Numbered from the stretch's first letter, positions 8,153 through 18,018 are shown. The stretch is DNA of 64,000 nt from Flectobacillus roseus (GCF_030056665.1 NZ_JASHIG010000014.1); one strand, 5' to 3'. Program-made: numbers and translations. The notes: generated by a model from the sequence alone, not told the origin.

Positions 8153-9430
8153 TCACTCAATACTAAAGCACGTCCAGCCGTCTTCTTGGGTTTTTAAGGA
8201 GAATTGAAAATGATGATTCATTAATATTTCACGACATAACATGAGTCCAATTCCTTGTCCATCAGGTTTATTACTAAAGAATGGCGTGAATAATAAATGG
8301 GCTTGTTCGGGCGGAATGGGTTTTCCATTATTTTTTATTCGTATTCCCTTTTCTGACAAAGTCACAATAATCTGATTTCCAGAATCACAAGCTTCAATCG
8401 CATTTTTTAACACATTCACTAGTACTTGCTCAATTTGCCCACGGTCAATAATCATCCATTTTTCTTTTTCTGGCGCTTTCCAAATCAACTCTATTCCTTT
8501 TTCGCTAGCACGACCTCTCCAAAGTTCTACCATATTGGCTAAGACTTCATTCAAAGATTGTTTTTCAAGATGGGGTTCTGGCAAACGAACTACATCTGCA
8601 AATCTTCGCATAAATACACACAGTCGCTCGTTACGGTCAGAAGCTACTTCTAAGGCATGTAGCAAATGTGGCTCTTCAACCATCTGTTGCGCTACATTCA
8701 AAATCGAGTTTACTGCTCCTATCGAATTGTTTACTTCATGCGCCATCATTCTAATTACTTTCCCATAGGCTTTCTTTTCTGTCGCCAAAATTTCTGAAGT
8801 AAGTTCTTCTATCATCAGAAAAGGTCTTGAAAATCCTTTATCCATAAAAAATGAACGCTGAATTTTGAACGTCGACAAGCCATTAATCTGAACAGTTTTT
8901 GATTCACCATCTTGCAATTCTTGTAGGGCATTCACAATTGGGTGACCAAGTACCGAAAGAGATTGATGAATAAATTGACCTTCTGAAATACCAAATAAAT
9001 CTTGAGCTTTAGGATTGATTTTCAATAAATTTCCATCAAAATCCAACACCAATATGGCAATTGGAGACGCTTGAATGAGTTTTTCTAGAAAAAAATGCTG
9101 TTCCGTTAACTGTAGTCGCTCGGTACGAAGCTGTTCTATCATTTGATTATAAACCTCTATCAGCTGGTCAAGCTCAGTTGTTCCAACTGGACGAAGTTTA
9201 ATAGAAAAATCTTGGTCACGCATAGCTTCGGCTCCCATCAAAAGTAGTTTAAACGGGCGGTCGATAGCTTGGTAAAGTACTACAGAAATTATCAATGAAA
9301 GTAACACAAGCACTTCCGAAATGATAAAGTACAATTTGTTGGCAGATAAAACCTTAAAGGCTAACAACATGATAATGGCATGAAGAAAGCCCAAGTAAAG
9401 CAAATATCTTACTCGTAACGAAATACGCAT
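8153..9430 (-). CDS. Membrane histidine kinase, NtrY/NtrB-like (HAMP-PAS-HisKA-HATPase)
   Basis: 425 residues. Two membrane segments at about 8-28 and 32-54 with almost no periplasmic loop, a HAMP-like linker (55-105), PAS (about 110-215), HisKA with His231 in AHEVNNSIG, and an HATPase_c domain with the N-box NVLKNAIEA and G2-box GQGIGLMLC. The usual Asp of the G1 box is Asn (IKNNGKPIP), also seen in the other kinase of this window. Tiny sensing loop suggests signals from the membrane or cytoplasm. The gene follows the NtrC-type regulator by 40 bp and should phosphorylate it. Confidence 0.9.
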   Translation of the reverse strand: MRISLRVRYLLYLGFLHAIIMLLAFKVLSANKLYFIISEVLVLLSLIISVVLYQAIDRPFKLLLMGAEAMRDQDFSIKLRPVGTTELDQLIEVYNQMIEQLRTERLQLTEQHFFLEKLIQASPIAILVLDFDGNLLKINPKAQDLFGISEGQFIHQSLSVLGHPIVNALQELQDGESKTVQINGLSTFKIQRSFFMDKGFSRPFLMIEELTSEILATEKKAYGKVIRMMAHEVNNSIGAVNSILNVAQQMVEEPHLLHALEVASDRNERLCVFMRRFADVVRLPEPHLEKQSLNEVLANMVELWRGRASEKGIELIWKAPEKEKWMIIDRGQIEQVLVNVLKNAIEACDSGNQIIVTLSEKGIRIKNNGKPIPPEQAHLLFTPFFSNKPDGQGIGLMLCREILMNHHFQFSLKTQEDGWTCFSIE

Positions 9431-9470
9431 CAGCTAAAGAAGTTGAAAAGGCTGTAATAGATTTTTTAAA

Positions 9471-10841
9471 TTACTCTTCCGAATAAGGAATACCAAATTT
9501 TTCTAACCTACGATATAACGCAAACCGTGTAATACCCAACGACCGAGCAACTCGACTAATGTTATTTTGATGAAAAGACATCGCTTTTCGTATCATCAAA
9601 AGCTCCATTTCTTCTAGTGTCAGTGTTCCCACTTCGGGAAACGCATTTTTGGGTGCAGAGTTAACCTGTGAGATATTTTTCTGAAAATCGCTTATTTCCA
9701 ACTGGTCATTTGGACTTAACAAAATCGTTTTTTCAACCAGATTTTTCAACTGACGAATATTCCCTGGCAACACCAATGTTTGTAACCATTGTAGGGCTTT
9801 TGATGAAATCTTAAGTTGCGGTCTTTCGTAAATAACTTTCAGGTTATCAGCAAAATACATAGCCAAAGAAGCAATATCAGTAGGACGTTCTCGCAAAGCA
9901 GGGAGCTTAACAGAGATAAGATTGATACGATAAAATAAGTCTTCTCTGAAAGTACCTTGAGCTACCATTTCTTCCAAATTGCGATTGGTTGCACAAATCA
10001 CCCGAACGTCGACGGTTTTGGATTTACTACTTCCTAAAGGCTCAAAGGTTCTATCTTGTAATACCCGCAGCAATTTTACCTGACTTGATAAATCTAAATC
10101 TCCTATTTCATCCAAAAATAAAGTACCTCGATTGGCTAGTTCAAAACGTCCAATTCTGTCCGACTTGGCATCTGTAAATGCCCCACGAACATGACCAAAT
10201 AATTCGCTTTCGAATAAAGTAGCAGATATTCCTCCCAAATTTACTTTGACAAATGGACGAATTCTTCTTTTACTATTTTGGTGAATAGCCTCAGCAATCA
10301 ACTCTTTTCCTGTACCACTTTCGCCAGTTATCAATACTGGAGCATCGGTTGGTGCTACCCTTCCGATGGTTTCAAGTATAGATAAAAGTTTGGAATCATC
10401 ACCGACTATATGCTCAAAATCAAATTTTTGGTCTAACTTTTTTCGGGTAGAAATACTTTCCGTTTTTTCCTCTAAATCTAAAATCGTTCTGACAGATTGG
10501 AGTAAATGGTCATTTTTCCAAGGTTTGGTCAAGAAATCTTTTGCTCCTAGTTTCATGCCCTCTACAGCCAAATCGATTGTCCCCCAGCCCGTGAGCAAAA
10601 TAATCAAAACCTCAGGAAATTCGGCACGAAGCATTTTTAAAGCCTTCATTCCTTCCTCGCCAGAAGTTTCGATAGAAAAGTTAAGATCAAGAATAACTAA
10701 AACAGGTTTAAAAGTAGGAATCAACTCCCTAGCCACAGCAGGAGAATCACAGGTTTTTACCTGAAATCCCGCCTGCTGTAGAAGGAGTTGTAAAGAGGTT
10801 TGAACAGCAAAGTCGTCGTCGATGATGAGTATTTTGTTCAT
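9471..10841 (-). CDS. NtrC-family sigma-54-dependent response regulator
   Basis: 456 residues. Receiver domain with phospho-acceptor Asp52 (VILDLNF), AAA+ domain with Walker A GESGTGKE, the sigma-54 contact loop as GAFTDA (classical form GAFTGA), Walker B LFLDEIGD, and a FIS-type helix-turn-helix at the C-terminus (NISRVARSLGITRFALYRR). It activates sigma-54 promoters when phosphorylated. A sigma-54-like promoter with two upstream repeats precedes the efflux genes at 17.0 kb, and is the most likely target. An imperfect 12-bp inverted repeat (10875-10886 / 10903-10914) separates it from the permease gene upstream. Confidence 0.93.
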   Translation of the reverse strand: MNKILIIDDDFAVQTSLQLLLQQAGFQVKTCDSPAVARELIPTFKPVLVILDLNFSIETSGEEGMKALKMLRAEFPEVLIILLTGWGTIDLAVEGMKLGAKDFLTKPWKNDHLLQSVRTILDLEEKTESISTRKKLDQKFDFEHIVGDDSKLLSILETIGRVAPTDAPVLITGESGTGKELIAEAIHQNSKRRIRPFVKVNLGGISATLFESELFGHVRGAFTDAKSDRIGRFELANRGTLFLDEIGDLDLSSQVKLLRVLQDRTFEPLGSSKSKTVDVRVICATNRNLEEMVAQGTFREDLFYRINLISVKLPALRERPTDIASLAMYFADNLKVIYERPQLKISSKALQWLQTLVLPGNIRQLKNLVEKTILLSPNDQLEISDFQKNISQVNSAPKNAFPEVGTLTLEEMELLMIRKAMSFHQNNISRVARSLGITRFALYRRLEKFGIPYSEE

Positions 10842-10936
10842 TGAAAAGGTAGAAAATTAGTATTTAAGTTGTCAGGCATTAGGCAAATAGTTGTAATATA
10901 TTTTGCTTAATGCCCACAGCTGATAGCCTATTACTG

Positions 10937-12088
10937 TTACGATTCGTGTAATACAATGGCTGGTTGGATTTTGGCAGCCTGTCGACTTGGATAAAAAGCA
11001 CAAATCGTGACTAATCCGTAGATAATTAAAATCGCCAAAATAATCGCTACCCAATAGACTCCTGAAGCCAAATCAAAAACTTTCAGTATGGGAAATTGTA
11101 CAGCAAAGAGCAAGCCCACCAGTATAGCAAAGGTAGCAATAACCCACATTTCGGCAACAAACTGCTTTTGAATATCTGTCTCGGTAGCTCCCATCGCACG
11201 ACGCACGCCAATTTCTTCACGGCGTTTTGCAATGTTTACTTTTAGTATTCCGAAAAGTCCCATAGCCACATTGAGCAACAAAAACCCTGCAATAATTGTA
11301 AATACAATCATTGGTACCAAGGCAAGATTATGTTGATTTTGTCGCTGGTCTGTTAAATAACTCACTTCCACAGTCCAACCTACCAACATACTTCCGAGGT
11401 CTTTTACCAATTTTGCCTCAAAATTAGCGTCGGTTCCAGATTTGAGTTTTAAAACAATTTTTCCTTCTTCAGAGCGTGGCCACATCAATTGGAAGAAAGC
11501 AGGCTCATTTTTGGTAAACTCGCCTTTTGCTTTAAAATTATCAATTACACCAACCACAACTTTATTATCATCAAGCGTTTTCCCGATGGGATTTTCAGTA
11601 CCAAAAAGAGCATCAGCAGTCTTTTGATTGATCACCACAGGCTTATTTTTTGCCACAGAATCAGAGGATTGATACCAGCGCCCAGATTTCATTTTTATGT
11701 CAAAAACATCTTCAAAATTTTCATCTGTGTAATAAATATCTGACAACGTACTAGTCTTTTTACGACTAATCGAACTATTCATTTGACTGAAAGAAAAAGG
11801 AGAATTTGAGGACATTTGACTTACTTTTTCTACCTCAGGGTAAGCTTTTATTCTTTGTAAAACTTGAGCAAGCTTTTCCGCAGTCTGTACCGTATCTTGG
11901 TTGCGAGACAAATCTATTGCCCACACTTGCTCATATTCAAATCCTAGGGATTCTCTATAATTATCAAGATTGAAGGTTACCAAAGACATTACCCCGAATA
12001 GCACCATAAAAGATGCCCATATTTCTATGATCAAAAGGAGGTGACTTCCTTTTCGATTCCATATTAGTTTAACTAAATGCTGTAACAT
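10937..12088 (-). CDS. MacB/FtsX-like ABC transporter permease
   Basis: 383 residues. One membrane segment near the N-terminus (about 15-37), a periplasmic MacB_PCD-like domain, then three membrane segments in the FtsX domain (about 260-375) with the typical KRREEIGVRRAMGATETDI coupling region. This is a half-transporter subunit that works with the ATPase at 13579 and probably pairs with the permease at 12131. The N-terminal domain is shorter than that of MacB proper. Confidence 0.87.
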   Translation of the reverse strand: MLQHLVKLIWNRKGSHLLLIIEIWASFMVLFGVMSLVTFNLDNYRESLGFEYEQVWAIDLSRNQDTVQTAEKLAQVLQRIKAYPEVEKVSQMSSNSPFSFSQMNSSISRKKTSTLSDIYYTDENFEDVFDIKMKSGRWYQSSDSVAKNKPVVINQKTADALFGTENPIGKTLDDNKVVVGVIDNFKAKGEFTKNEPAFFQLMWPRSEEGKIVLKLKSGTDANFEAKLVKDLGSMLVGWTVEVSYLTDQRQNQHNLALVPMIVFTIIAGFLLLNVAMGLFGILKVNIAKRREEIGVRRAMGATETDIQKQFVAEMWVIATFAILVGLLFAVQFPILKVFDLASGVYWVAIILAILIIYGLVTICAFYPSRQAAKIQPAIVLHES

Positions 12089-12130
12089 GATTGTTGGGTT
12101 TTGAGGGTGATTTTGTTTTTCCTGAAAAAT

Positions 12131-13375
12131 CTACTGTCTTTTGAGTGCATCAATGACTTTCATTTTGGCCATTCTGAAAGCAGGAGCTACGCCAGAAAGT
12201 AAACCAAACACCAAACACACTAATAGACTTACTCCAAAAACAGGCAAATTGATAGTCAAATCTGAGTAGAGAATCAGGCCACTTCTATTAAATATGTAAA
12301 TCCCTACACTAGTCAGAATTAAAGCAATAGCCCCCCCAATAAAAGTAATGAAGATATTTTCGACGATAAACTGAAACGCCAACGTACGAGTTGGTGCGCC
12401 AAAGGCCTTACGTACACCTATTTCGGAGGCCCTTTCCAAAATTCTACTTACATTGAGATTGACCAAGTTGATAGCAGGTAATCCCATGAGCATCAACAAT
12501 ACCAAACCTACTACTAGATAAAATTTATTACCGATTTCCTGATGAAAAACACCATACAACATTGTATCCGTATAGGTTTGAGCATGGGTATCAATAATGG
12601 TGTACTTAGTATTTCCTATATTTATAGGTACTGGAATTTTGGATACATTATTATCAAACTCAGATTTTATTTCTGGAAAATCAGAAGAGCTATTTGCCTC
12701 TATAATTGCGACAAAAGTGCCTTGTAAGCCTGTTCTTTGATAATTGCTTTTGGGTAAATTATAAGGAAAAAACATATCCGAAAACGTCAGAATACGAGTA
12801 ACTGGACCAGCTTTTACTACGCCAATTACCTTATATTTTTCATTATCGACTTCAACCATTTTCCCAATAACAGACTCAGATGAATTATCAAAAAATTGTT
12901 CTCTCATTGCATCAGTGATCACAACCACACGGTCGCCATTGGCAATATTAGTTTGATTGAAAGGCTTTCCTTCCAAAAATTCATAGCCCGTGATTTCCCA
13001 AAAATTGGTATCACAATATTTTGTACTAACCTTTATTCTTTTACCATTGATGTAGGAATTGGCAGAGGTAATCATTGATGAAACACTTGTTCGTTTTGGA
13101 GTTTTGAGTGTTTCAACATACTTTTTGTAAAAATCATAAGAAATAGGACCTCCCATCTGAGAAGTTCGGGCGGAGTCCTGTAAGAACAAATTCATGATAT
13201 ACAATGATTTATCACGATTTTGCTCTGGATAGTGGCTTCCTACCAAATGGTCAAGAAAAGAAGTAATCATCATCAACACCGTAAGGGTAATACTTATCCC
13301 AAACAAGGTAATGAAAGTATAGAAAGGATGCCTTAACAACACTTTCCATGCAATTTTGATATAGTTGAGTAACAT
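12131..13375 (-). CDS. MacB/FtsX-like ABC transporter permease
   Basis: 414 residues. N-terminal membrane segment (about 18-44), a long periplasmic MacB_PCD-like domain, then FtsX with the coupling helix ERASEIGVRKAFGAPTRTL and three C-terminal membrane segments. Related to, but clearly diverged from, the next permease 42 bp downstream, so the complex may be a heterodimer. About 200 bp separates it from the ATPase gene, longer than the other gaps of this block. Confidence 0.87.
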   Translation of the reverse strand: MLLNYIKIAWKVLLRHPFYTFITLFGISITLTVLMMITSFLDHLVGSHYPEQNRDKSLYIMNLFLQDSARTSQMGGPISYDFYKKYVETLKTPKRTSVSSMITSANSYINGKRIKVSTKYCDTNFWEITGYEFLEGKPFNQTNIANGDRVVVITDAMREQFFDNSSESVIGKMVEVDNEKYKVIGVVKAGPVTRILTFSDMFFPYNLPKSNYQRTGLQGTFVAIIEANSSSDFPEIKSEFDNNVSKIPVPINIGNTKYTIIDTHAQTYTDTMLYGVFHQEIGNKFYLVVGLVLLMLMGLPAINLVNLNVSRILERASEIGVRKAFGAPTRTLAFQFIVENIFITFIGGAIALILTSVGIYIFNRSGLILYSDLTINLPVFGVSLLVCLVFGLLSGVAPAFRMAKMKVIDALKRQ

Positions 13376-13578
13376 ATTTTTTGCTTTTTAAAAAGTATAA
13401 CTTGATTTTAGTCTAAAGAATATTGGAGTACAAACTGCTATGTTTTTAAATAGAAAATCTAACCCCAACTATTGAATAAAGGATGGGATTGTGGTAAAAA
13501 AAAGCATGTCAATACTTAATTAAAGTATTGATTATTAAAATTTTACACTCACAATTCAGCACTCAAAACTCAACACTC

Positions 13579-14241
13579 TTAATAAACTTGTGTTCCATCA
13601 AACAAACGAATCAAACGATGGGTTTTCTTTGCCATACTTTCGTCGTGCGTTACCATCACAATGGTGCAACCTTCGGCGTTGAGCTGTAGAAGAATATTCA
13701 AAATTTCGTTACCCATGGCGCTATCCAAATTACCCGTAGGTTCATCGGCCAAGATAATATCTGGCTTGCCTACAATGGCACGTGCAATGGCCACACGCTG
13801 TTTTTGTCCCCCCGAAAGTTGATTCGGGAAGTGCTTCATACGATTGCTCAAGCCTACTTTTTCGAGTGCTTCTCGAGCGGCCTCTCTTCTGAATTGGGTA
13901 GAAGAGTTACGGTATAAAAGCGGAATTTCTACATTATCAAGCACAGACAAATCATTAATCAAATGGAAACTTTGGAAAATAAAACCAATTTTTTGATTGC
14001 GAAGGCTCGCTAAGGCTTTGTCTGTATATTGTTCAACATGCTTTTGATCGATGAGAATATCGCCTTTAGTAGGCTCATCCAAAAGCCCCATGATATTGAG
14101 CAAGGTACTCTTTCCGCAACCCGACGGGCCCATAATGGAGACAAATTCTCCCTTCTTAATATCAATGTTGATGTTATTTAAGGCTAATGTTTCGATGGTA
14201 CTCGTCTGGTACACTTTTTCGATGTTGTTTAATGTAATCAT
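13579..14241 (-). CDS. ABC transporter ATPase, MacB/LolD type
   Basis: 220 residues, normal length for the family. Walker A GPSGCGKSTLL, Q-loop FIFQSFHLI, signature LSGGQKQRVAIARA, Walker B IILADEPTGNLD and H-loop VTHDE are all present. It should drive the two FtsX-type permeases encoded just downstream. Together with the adaptor and TolC protein upstream it gives a MacAB-TolC-like exporter for a drug, peptide or cell-wall stress product (substrate unknown). Confidence 0.93.
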   Translation of the reverse strand: MITLNNIEKVYQTSTIETLALNNINIDIKKGEFVSIMGPSGCGKSTLLNIMGLLDEPTKGDILIDQKHVEQYTDKALASLRNQKIGFIFQSFHLINDLSVLDNVEIPLLYRNSSTQFRREAAREALEKVGLSNRMKHFPNQLSGGQKQRVAIARAIVGKPDIILADEPTGNLDSAMGNEILNILLQLNAEGCTIVMVTHDESMAKKTHRLIRLFDGTQVY

Positions 14242-14288
14242 AGAGGATTTGTTGTTTAATGTCCTAAGAGTAAATAGGCTTAGGTCGG

Positions 14289-15728
14289 TTATTTGACTAA
14301 TAATTTTTGATTGAGTTCAAAATCGTATAATGTGTAAAGTCTTAGCTTGAAATAGGCTTGCCAATAGTCTCTCAAAGCCTGAATATAGTCACGTTTGGCA
14401 CGGTCTTTTTCTTGTAAAGCAATCCCTAAATCTGTAATGCTTAAGTCACTAAGGATAAATCGATCTTGTGCAATCTGGTAACGATTTGTAGCAATATCAT
14501 CGGTTTCCTTCGTCAGATTTACTTGCTTTTGGAGCATTTCGAACAAAGTTACTTGGGTATAAATTTCTTGTTGAAATGTAAGTTTGTCTTGTTCTACACT
14601 TTGCTGAGCATATTGCAAGTTAGCTTTTGCCGTTTCAACTCTTGCTTTAGAGCGTCCCCAGTCCATTATAGGGAGTGTAAACTGAATTTCTACAAACTGT
14701 CTATCCTGTGGTTTTTTGTAAACATCCAAAGGCGTATCTCCCCTATTGGATAAGCCTAAGGCTAAATTCAAATTGGCATTCAAACCATTTTCCTTTTTAG
14801 CTTTTTCCATATCTCGTTCCGCTTCTAGCATTCTTCTTCTAAATGCAATAGCATCCGAGCGATTTCCCAAAGCTTCTGACAAAGCTTTTTTCTCATCTAC
14901 CTCAAACAAACGAATTTGTGCAGGAATCAACAAATCAAACGATGCTTCGTCGCGATAGCCAATAAATGTTTTGAGTTTCAATCGAGCTACTTCTGCTTGC
15001 TGTTTGGCAGAAGCTAAATCCTTTTGAGCATTCAATACAGATAGTCGAATTTGTAATAAATCATTTTCAGATATTTTGCCGAGACTCAACCGCTGTTCGG
15101 CAATCTTCATGAGCACCTCATTATTTTCAAGATTCTTGTGAGCAATTTGCAAATTTACCTGCGCCAATAACAAGTCAAAATAATACTCTGAGGTAGCCAA
15201 GGAGATTTTCTCCATATTTTCAATCAACTGTTGTTCACTTTCAGCGTATCTAAGTGGTTCTATTAGTTTGTCCCATTTCATCAAATTAAATCGAAAAAGG
15301 GGTTGGTTCAAACCAAAAGCCAAAGGAACGCCATTGTAAAGTGTCAATTTATTTTGAAAATCATCGAATCGTTGTAATTGATTCTGAACATAAATCACAC
15401 CACCTGTTTTGGCAATACTTTGGCTCAAGGACAAAGTCAGCGTTGAGTTGTTGTTAGAAACAGACTGAAAAGCAATTGCTCCATCGGGCTGCTGTACCTG
15501 AATAAACGAACGAGTAAAACTAGGTAATGTGCCTCCTAGGCTTAACTGTGGCTTATAATCTGCCAAAAAGGTTTTGTATTGCCAATAATTCGTGGCCTTT
15601 TGCGTATGAGCTTGGGTGGCAGAAATGGATTTTTCTCTTGCTAATAAAATCGCACCATCCAAACTCAAGGCTGGTTGTTGAGCCCAAGTATTCCAACTAA
15701 TCAGCCATAAAAAAAAGAGCTTTCTCAT
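14289..15728 (-). CDS. TolC-like outer-membrane efflux protein
   Basis: 479 residues with a signal peptide ending near residue 16 (WNTWAQ). Two OEP repeats of long helices with alternating heptads (for example NLENNEVLMKIAEQRLSLGK, residues about 205-225, and the KANLQYAQQSVEQDK region) identify the TolC family. It overlaps the adaptor gene by 4 bp, so the two are translated together. It should form the outer-membrane duct of the exporter. Confidence 0.9.
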   Translation of the reverse strand: MRKLFFLWLISWNTWAQQPALSLDGAILLAREKSISATQAHTQKATNYWQYKTFLADYKPQLSLGGTLPSFTRSFIQVQQPDGAIAFQSVSNNNSTLTLSLSQSIAKTGGVIYVQNQLQRFDDFQNKLTLYNGVPLAFGLNQPLFRFNLMKWDKLIEPLRYAESEQQLIENMEKISLATSEYYFDLLLAQVNLQIAHKNLENNEVLMKIAEQRLSLGKISENDLLQIRLSVLNAQKDLASAKQQAEVARLKLKTFIGYRDEASFDLLIPAQIRLFEVDEKKALSEALGNRSDAIAFRRRMLEAERDMEKAKKENGLNANLNLALGLSNRGDTPLDVYKKPQDRQFVEIQFTLPIMDWGRSKARVETAKANLQYAQQSVEQDKLTFQQEIYTQVTLFEMLQKQVNLTKETDDIATNRYQIAQDRFILSDLSITDLGIALQEKDRAKRDYIQALRDYWQAYFKLRLYTLYDFELNQKLLVK

Positions 15729-16975
15729 GGTTCTATCTGAATTTGGTCTAGGTGTTTGTATTGACTCATATCGGTAATAATCACTTTTTCGCCAGGTTTT
15801 AGTCCTTGTTTTATTTCTACAAAATCAAAATTGCTTAATCCTGTTTCGACCTCTCTACGTCTGGCTGTTTTCGAATTTTCTAGTACAAAAACAGGCAGTT
15901 TTCTTTTTCCATTAAATGCTGGACCATTAGCAATTCTAATCACATGAGATACCTTTTGAGTAATAACATATACTTCCACTTTCATATTGGGTCTTAGCAA
16001 AGCACTTCGATTGTCATCTAGGCTGATCGCAAATTGTATTACGCCATTCGAAACAGCTGGTTTGATTTGCACAACCATTCCTCTCAAAGCTTGGTCGTTG
16101 ATTCTCACGATTACTGGTAAGCCTATTTTGAGTTGTTCGGCATAGACATCCGAGCATGAACCTTCCACTCTAAAACTTCCCAAATCTGCTAGTTTTGCTA
16201 GCATTTCGCCCTCATTGACTGCTGTACCTATTTTGTCATTTACCCATGTCAGTACTCCCGCACGGTCGGCAACGATATCTGCCATTTTAATTTTGTGCTT
16301 CAATTCTTGCAAGTTTTTTTCTTCGATAGAGGCTTGTAATGTGTAGTCTTTTAGATTGGCACCAACCGATTTTTTGTTATATCCCAACTCATTTTCCAAT
16401 TGAGATTTTTCCAGTTCTGCAATTCTCAAGGCATTTTCGGCTTTTGTTACATCTTCTTGTGTGCGACCTCCTACTTTCTGGAGTCGTTTGGTATCTTCAA
16501 GTTCTGCTTTCAGACGGTTAATATTGAGCTGTTTGACTTTATCGTTGATATCAGAATCGAAAATCTTTTTGTTCAAATCCATCTTCAATTTCTCAATACT
16601 ATTTTGTTTGAGCGCCAACTGGTCTTTAAGTTTTTCTAGCTCTATCATCGTCAAGGATTTATCCAACTCCACAATGGGTTGCCCTTTCTGAATTTTGGCA
16701 CCCACCGTAAAATATACCTGCTTCACACTAGCCTTGATAGGTGTAGTAATGATTTGCTCAAAGGCAGGAATCACTTCTCCTGTAGCGGTTAAGGTGTTCT
16801 CAACATCTCCCATTTCAGTAGTAGCAATCCGAATTTTATTGGCCTTAATAGATGATTGTAAAGTATTGTTTAAAAAGTACACCGCAATACCCAAACCACC
16901 TGCAAGGAGTGCCACGGTAGTCCAACGTTTGTATTGCTTACGCTTGACTAGGTCTTTAGAGATTTCTTTGTCCAT
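15725..16975 (-). CDS. HlyD/MacA-type periplasmic adaptor (membrane fusion protein)
   Basis: 416 residues from the ATG at 16975 (MDKEISKDL). A longer frame reaches 17032, but the sigma-54-like promoter at 17005-17020 would start transcription near 16993, which excludes it. One membrane helix at about 21-40, barrel-sandwich halves (GAKIQKGQPIVELDK and VADRAGVLTWVNDKIGTAV) flanking a coiled-coil hairpin of about 110 residues, then the beta-barrel and MPD-like domains. It links the ABC permeases to TolC. First gene of the block. Confidence 0.9.
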   Translation of the reverse strand: MDKEISKDLVKRKQYKRWTTVALLAGGLGIAVYFLNNTLQSSIKANKIRIATTEMGDVENTLTATGEVIPAFEQIITTPIKASVKQVYFTVGAKIQKGQPIVELDKSLTMIELEKLKDQLALKQNSIEKLKMDLNKKIFDSDINDKVKQLNINRLKAELEDTKRLQKVGGRTQEDVTKAENALRIAELEKSQLENELGYNKKSVGANLKDYTLQASIEEKNLQELKHKIKMADIVADRAGVLTWVNDKIGTAVNEGEMLAKLADLGSFRVEGSCSDVYAEQLKIGLPVIVRINDQALRGMVVQIKPAVSNGVIQFAISLDDNRSALLRPNMKVEVYVITQKVSHVIRIANGPAFNGKRKLPVFVLENSKTARRREVETGLSNFDFVEIKQGLKPGEKVIITDMSQYKHLDQIQIEP

Positions 16976-17004
16976 AATTGTAATGATTATTTGTATATAG
17001 TGAT

Positions 17005-17020
17005 TCCAAACACAATGCCA
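17005..17020 (-). promoter_or_regulatory. Sigma-54-type promoter of the efflux operon
   Basis: Read on the minus strand: TGGCATTGTGTTTGGA. It matches the -24/-12 consensus TGGCAC-N5-TTGCA at TGGCA, TTG and the final A with correct spacing; the -12 C is G. Start of transcription about 16993, 18 nt before the adaptor ATG. The operon itself encodes an NtrC-type activator, which supports the call. Confidence 0.6.
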
Positions 17021-17073
17021 AAGTGTAAACACCTAAAAATCAATAGTTTAATACAATACAAGAATATAAAAAC

Positions 17074-17108
17074 TGTGCGATTTCGAACACCTTGTGCGGA
17101 TATGAACG
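17074..17108. promoter_or_regulatory. Two upstream activator repeats for the NtrC-type regulator
   Basis: TGTGCGATTTCGAACA (17074-17089) and TGTGCGGATATGAACG (17093-17108) are direct repeats 19 bp apart. The first is nearly palindromic (TGTgCG-N4-CGaACA). They lie about 55-90 bp upstream of the -24 element, the usual position of NtrC-family enhancer sites. Confidence 0.5.
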
Positions 17109-17310
17109 TAGGTGAGTATATGTTCAGGACAAAAAAAGGAAAGCTGAGTATTCAGAACAGAAATTGACTATATTTACCAAAATGATTTACCTGATTTGGG
17201 TAGAAAAATCTGACTTCAGAAAACTTTAGCAAACAAAAACTCAATGGATAAATTTTTGTTGAAAGATTATCCTCTTTCAATCAGAGCTTTATCAAGATAC
17301 TTTATACAAT

Positions 17311-17931
17311 ATGAAAATCGGTTATGCACGTGTAAGTACACAAGAACAAACGCTCGACCTACAAATTGATGCATTAAAAAAATATGGCTGTGAAAATATT
17401 TTTACAGACAAAGTTTCTGGTTTGAAGGCACACAAACCAGAGTTTGAAGAAATGATGAAATTTGTCAGAGAAGGAGATACTGTGGTCATTTGGAAACTCG
17501 ACCGTTTGGGGCGATCGACCAAGCATTTGATTGATTTGGTAGCAGAGTTGGAAAGACGTAAAATCAACCTTGTTTCACTCAATGACCCTATTGATACTAC
17601 TTCACCAAGTGGAATTTTAGTGTTCCAAATTTTCTGTGCATTAGCAGAACACGAAAGAAATATCATTGTACAAAGAACGAAAGCAGGATTGGCTTCGGCG
17701 CGAGCTCGTGGACGCATGGGTGGTCGTCCCAAAGGTTTGTTGCCTAAATATCAAGATATTGCCCCAGCCGTAAAAGAACTTTACGACGCTCAAAAACTTT
17801 CAACTACGCAAATTATGAAGTTCTTCAAAATTGGAAGTCGTCGTACTTTTTACAAAATCTTGGCACATGCAGGGGTTAAGGTTCAAGGCTTTACCAAAAA
17901 ACGAACTCGTCGCAAAGAAGATCCACAATAA
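17311..17931 (+). CDS. Serine recombinase (resolvase/invertase family)
   Basis: 206 residues. Resolvase catalytic domain with YARVSTQEQ (nucleophile Ser9), VIWKLDRLGRS (Arg-rich active-site motif) and LAEHERNIIVQRTKAGL, the long E-helix; then a basic linker and a C-terminal HTH_7-like domain with GSRRTFYKIL. Size fits small Pin/Tn3-resolvase-type enzymes. No transposase, inverted terminal repeats or invertible gene was found next to it, so it may resolve plasmid multimers or be a lone invertase. Its res site would be expected near 17109-17310; I see no clear subsites. Confidence 0.9.
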   Translation: MKIGYARVSTQEQTLDLQIDALKKYGCENIFTDKVSGLKAHKPEFEEMMKFVREGDTVVIWKLDRLGRSTKHLIDLVAELERRKINLVSLNDPIDTTSPSGILVFQIFCALAEHERNIIVQRTKAGLASARARGRMGGRPKGLLPKYQDIAPAVKELYDAQKLSTTQIMKFFKIGSRRTFYKILAHAGVKVQGFTKKRTRRKEDPQ

Positions 17932-17989
17932 TCTAATCTCGTTCTAATGCACTTTATACCAATGTATTAAAGCCTCTGCCTTACTTTTG
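17932..17989 (+). promoter_or_regulatory. OmpR-type tandem repeats and promoter of the two-component operon
   Basis: TCTAAT at 17932 and 17943 repeat at an 11-bp period directly after the recombinase stop codon. TACTTTTG at 17982-17989 fits the -7 consensus. The same arrangement, with 57-58 bp from first repeat to the end of the -7 element, occurs at 20280-20336 after the kinase gene, pointing to autoregulation by the response regulator. Confidence 0.55.
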
Positions 17990-18018
17990 TATTCAAGTAA
18001 TTAGGGTTGGGATTAAGA

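Noticed and set aside
16976..17032. Longer adaptor start at 17032
   Set aside because: The sigma-54-like promoter sits within these codons; MDKEISKDL at 16975 gives a normal N-terminus.
17311..17931. Transposon carrying the serine recombinase
   Set aside because: No transposase gene, terminal inverted repeats or target duplication is visible nearby.
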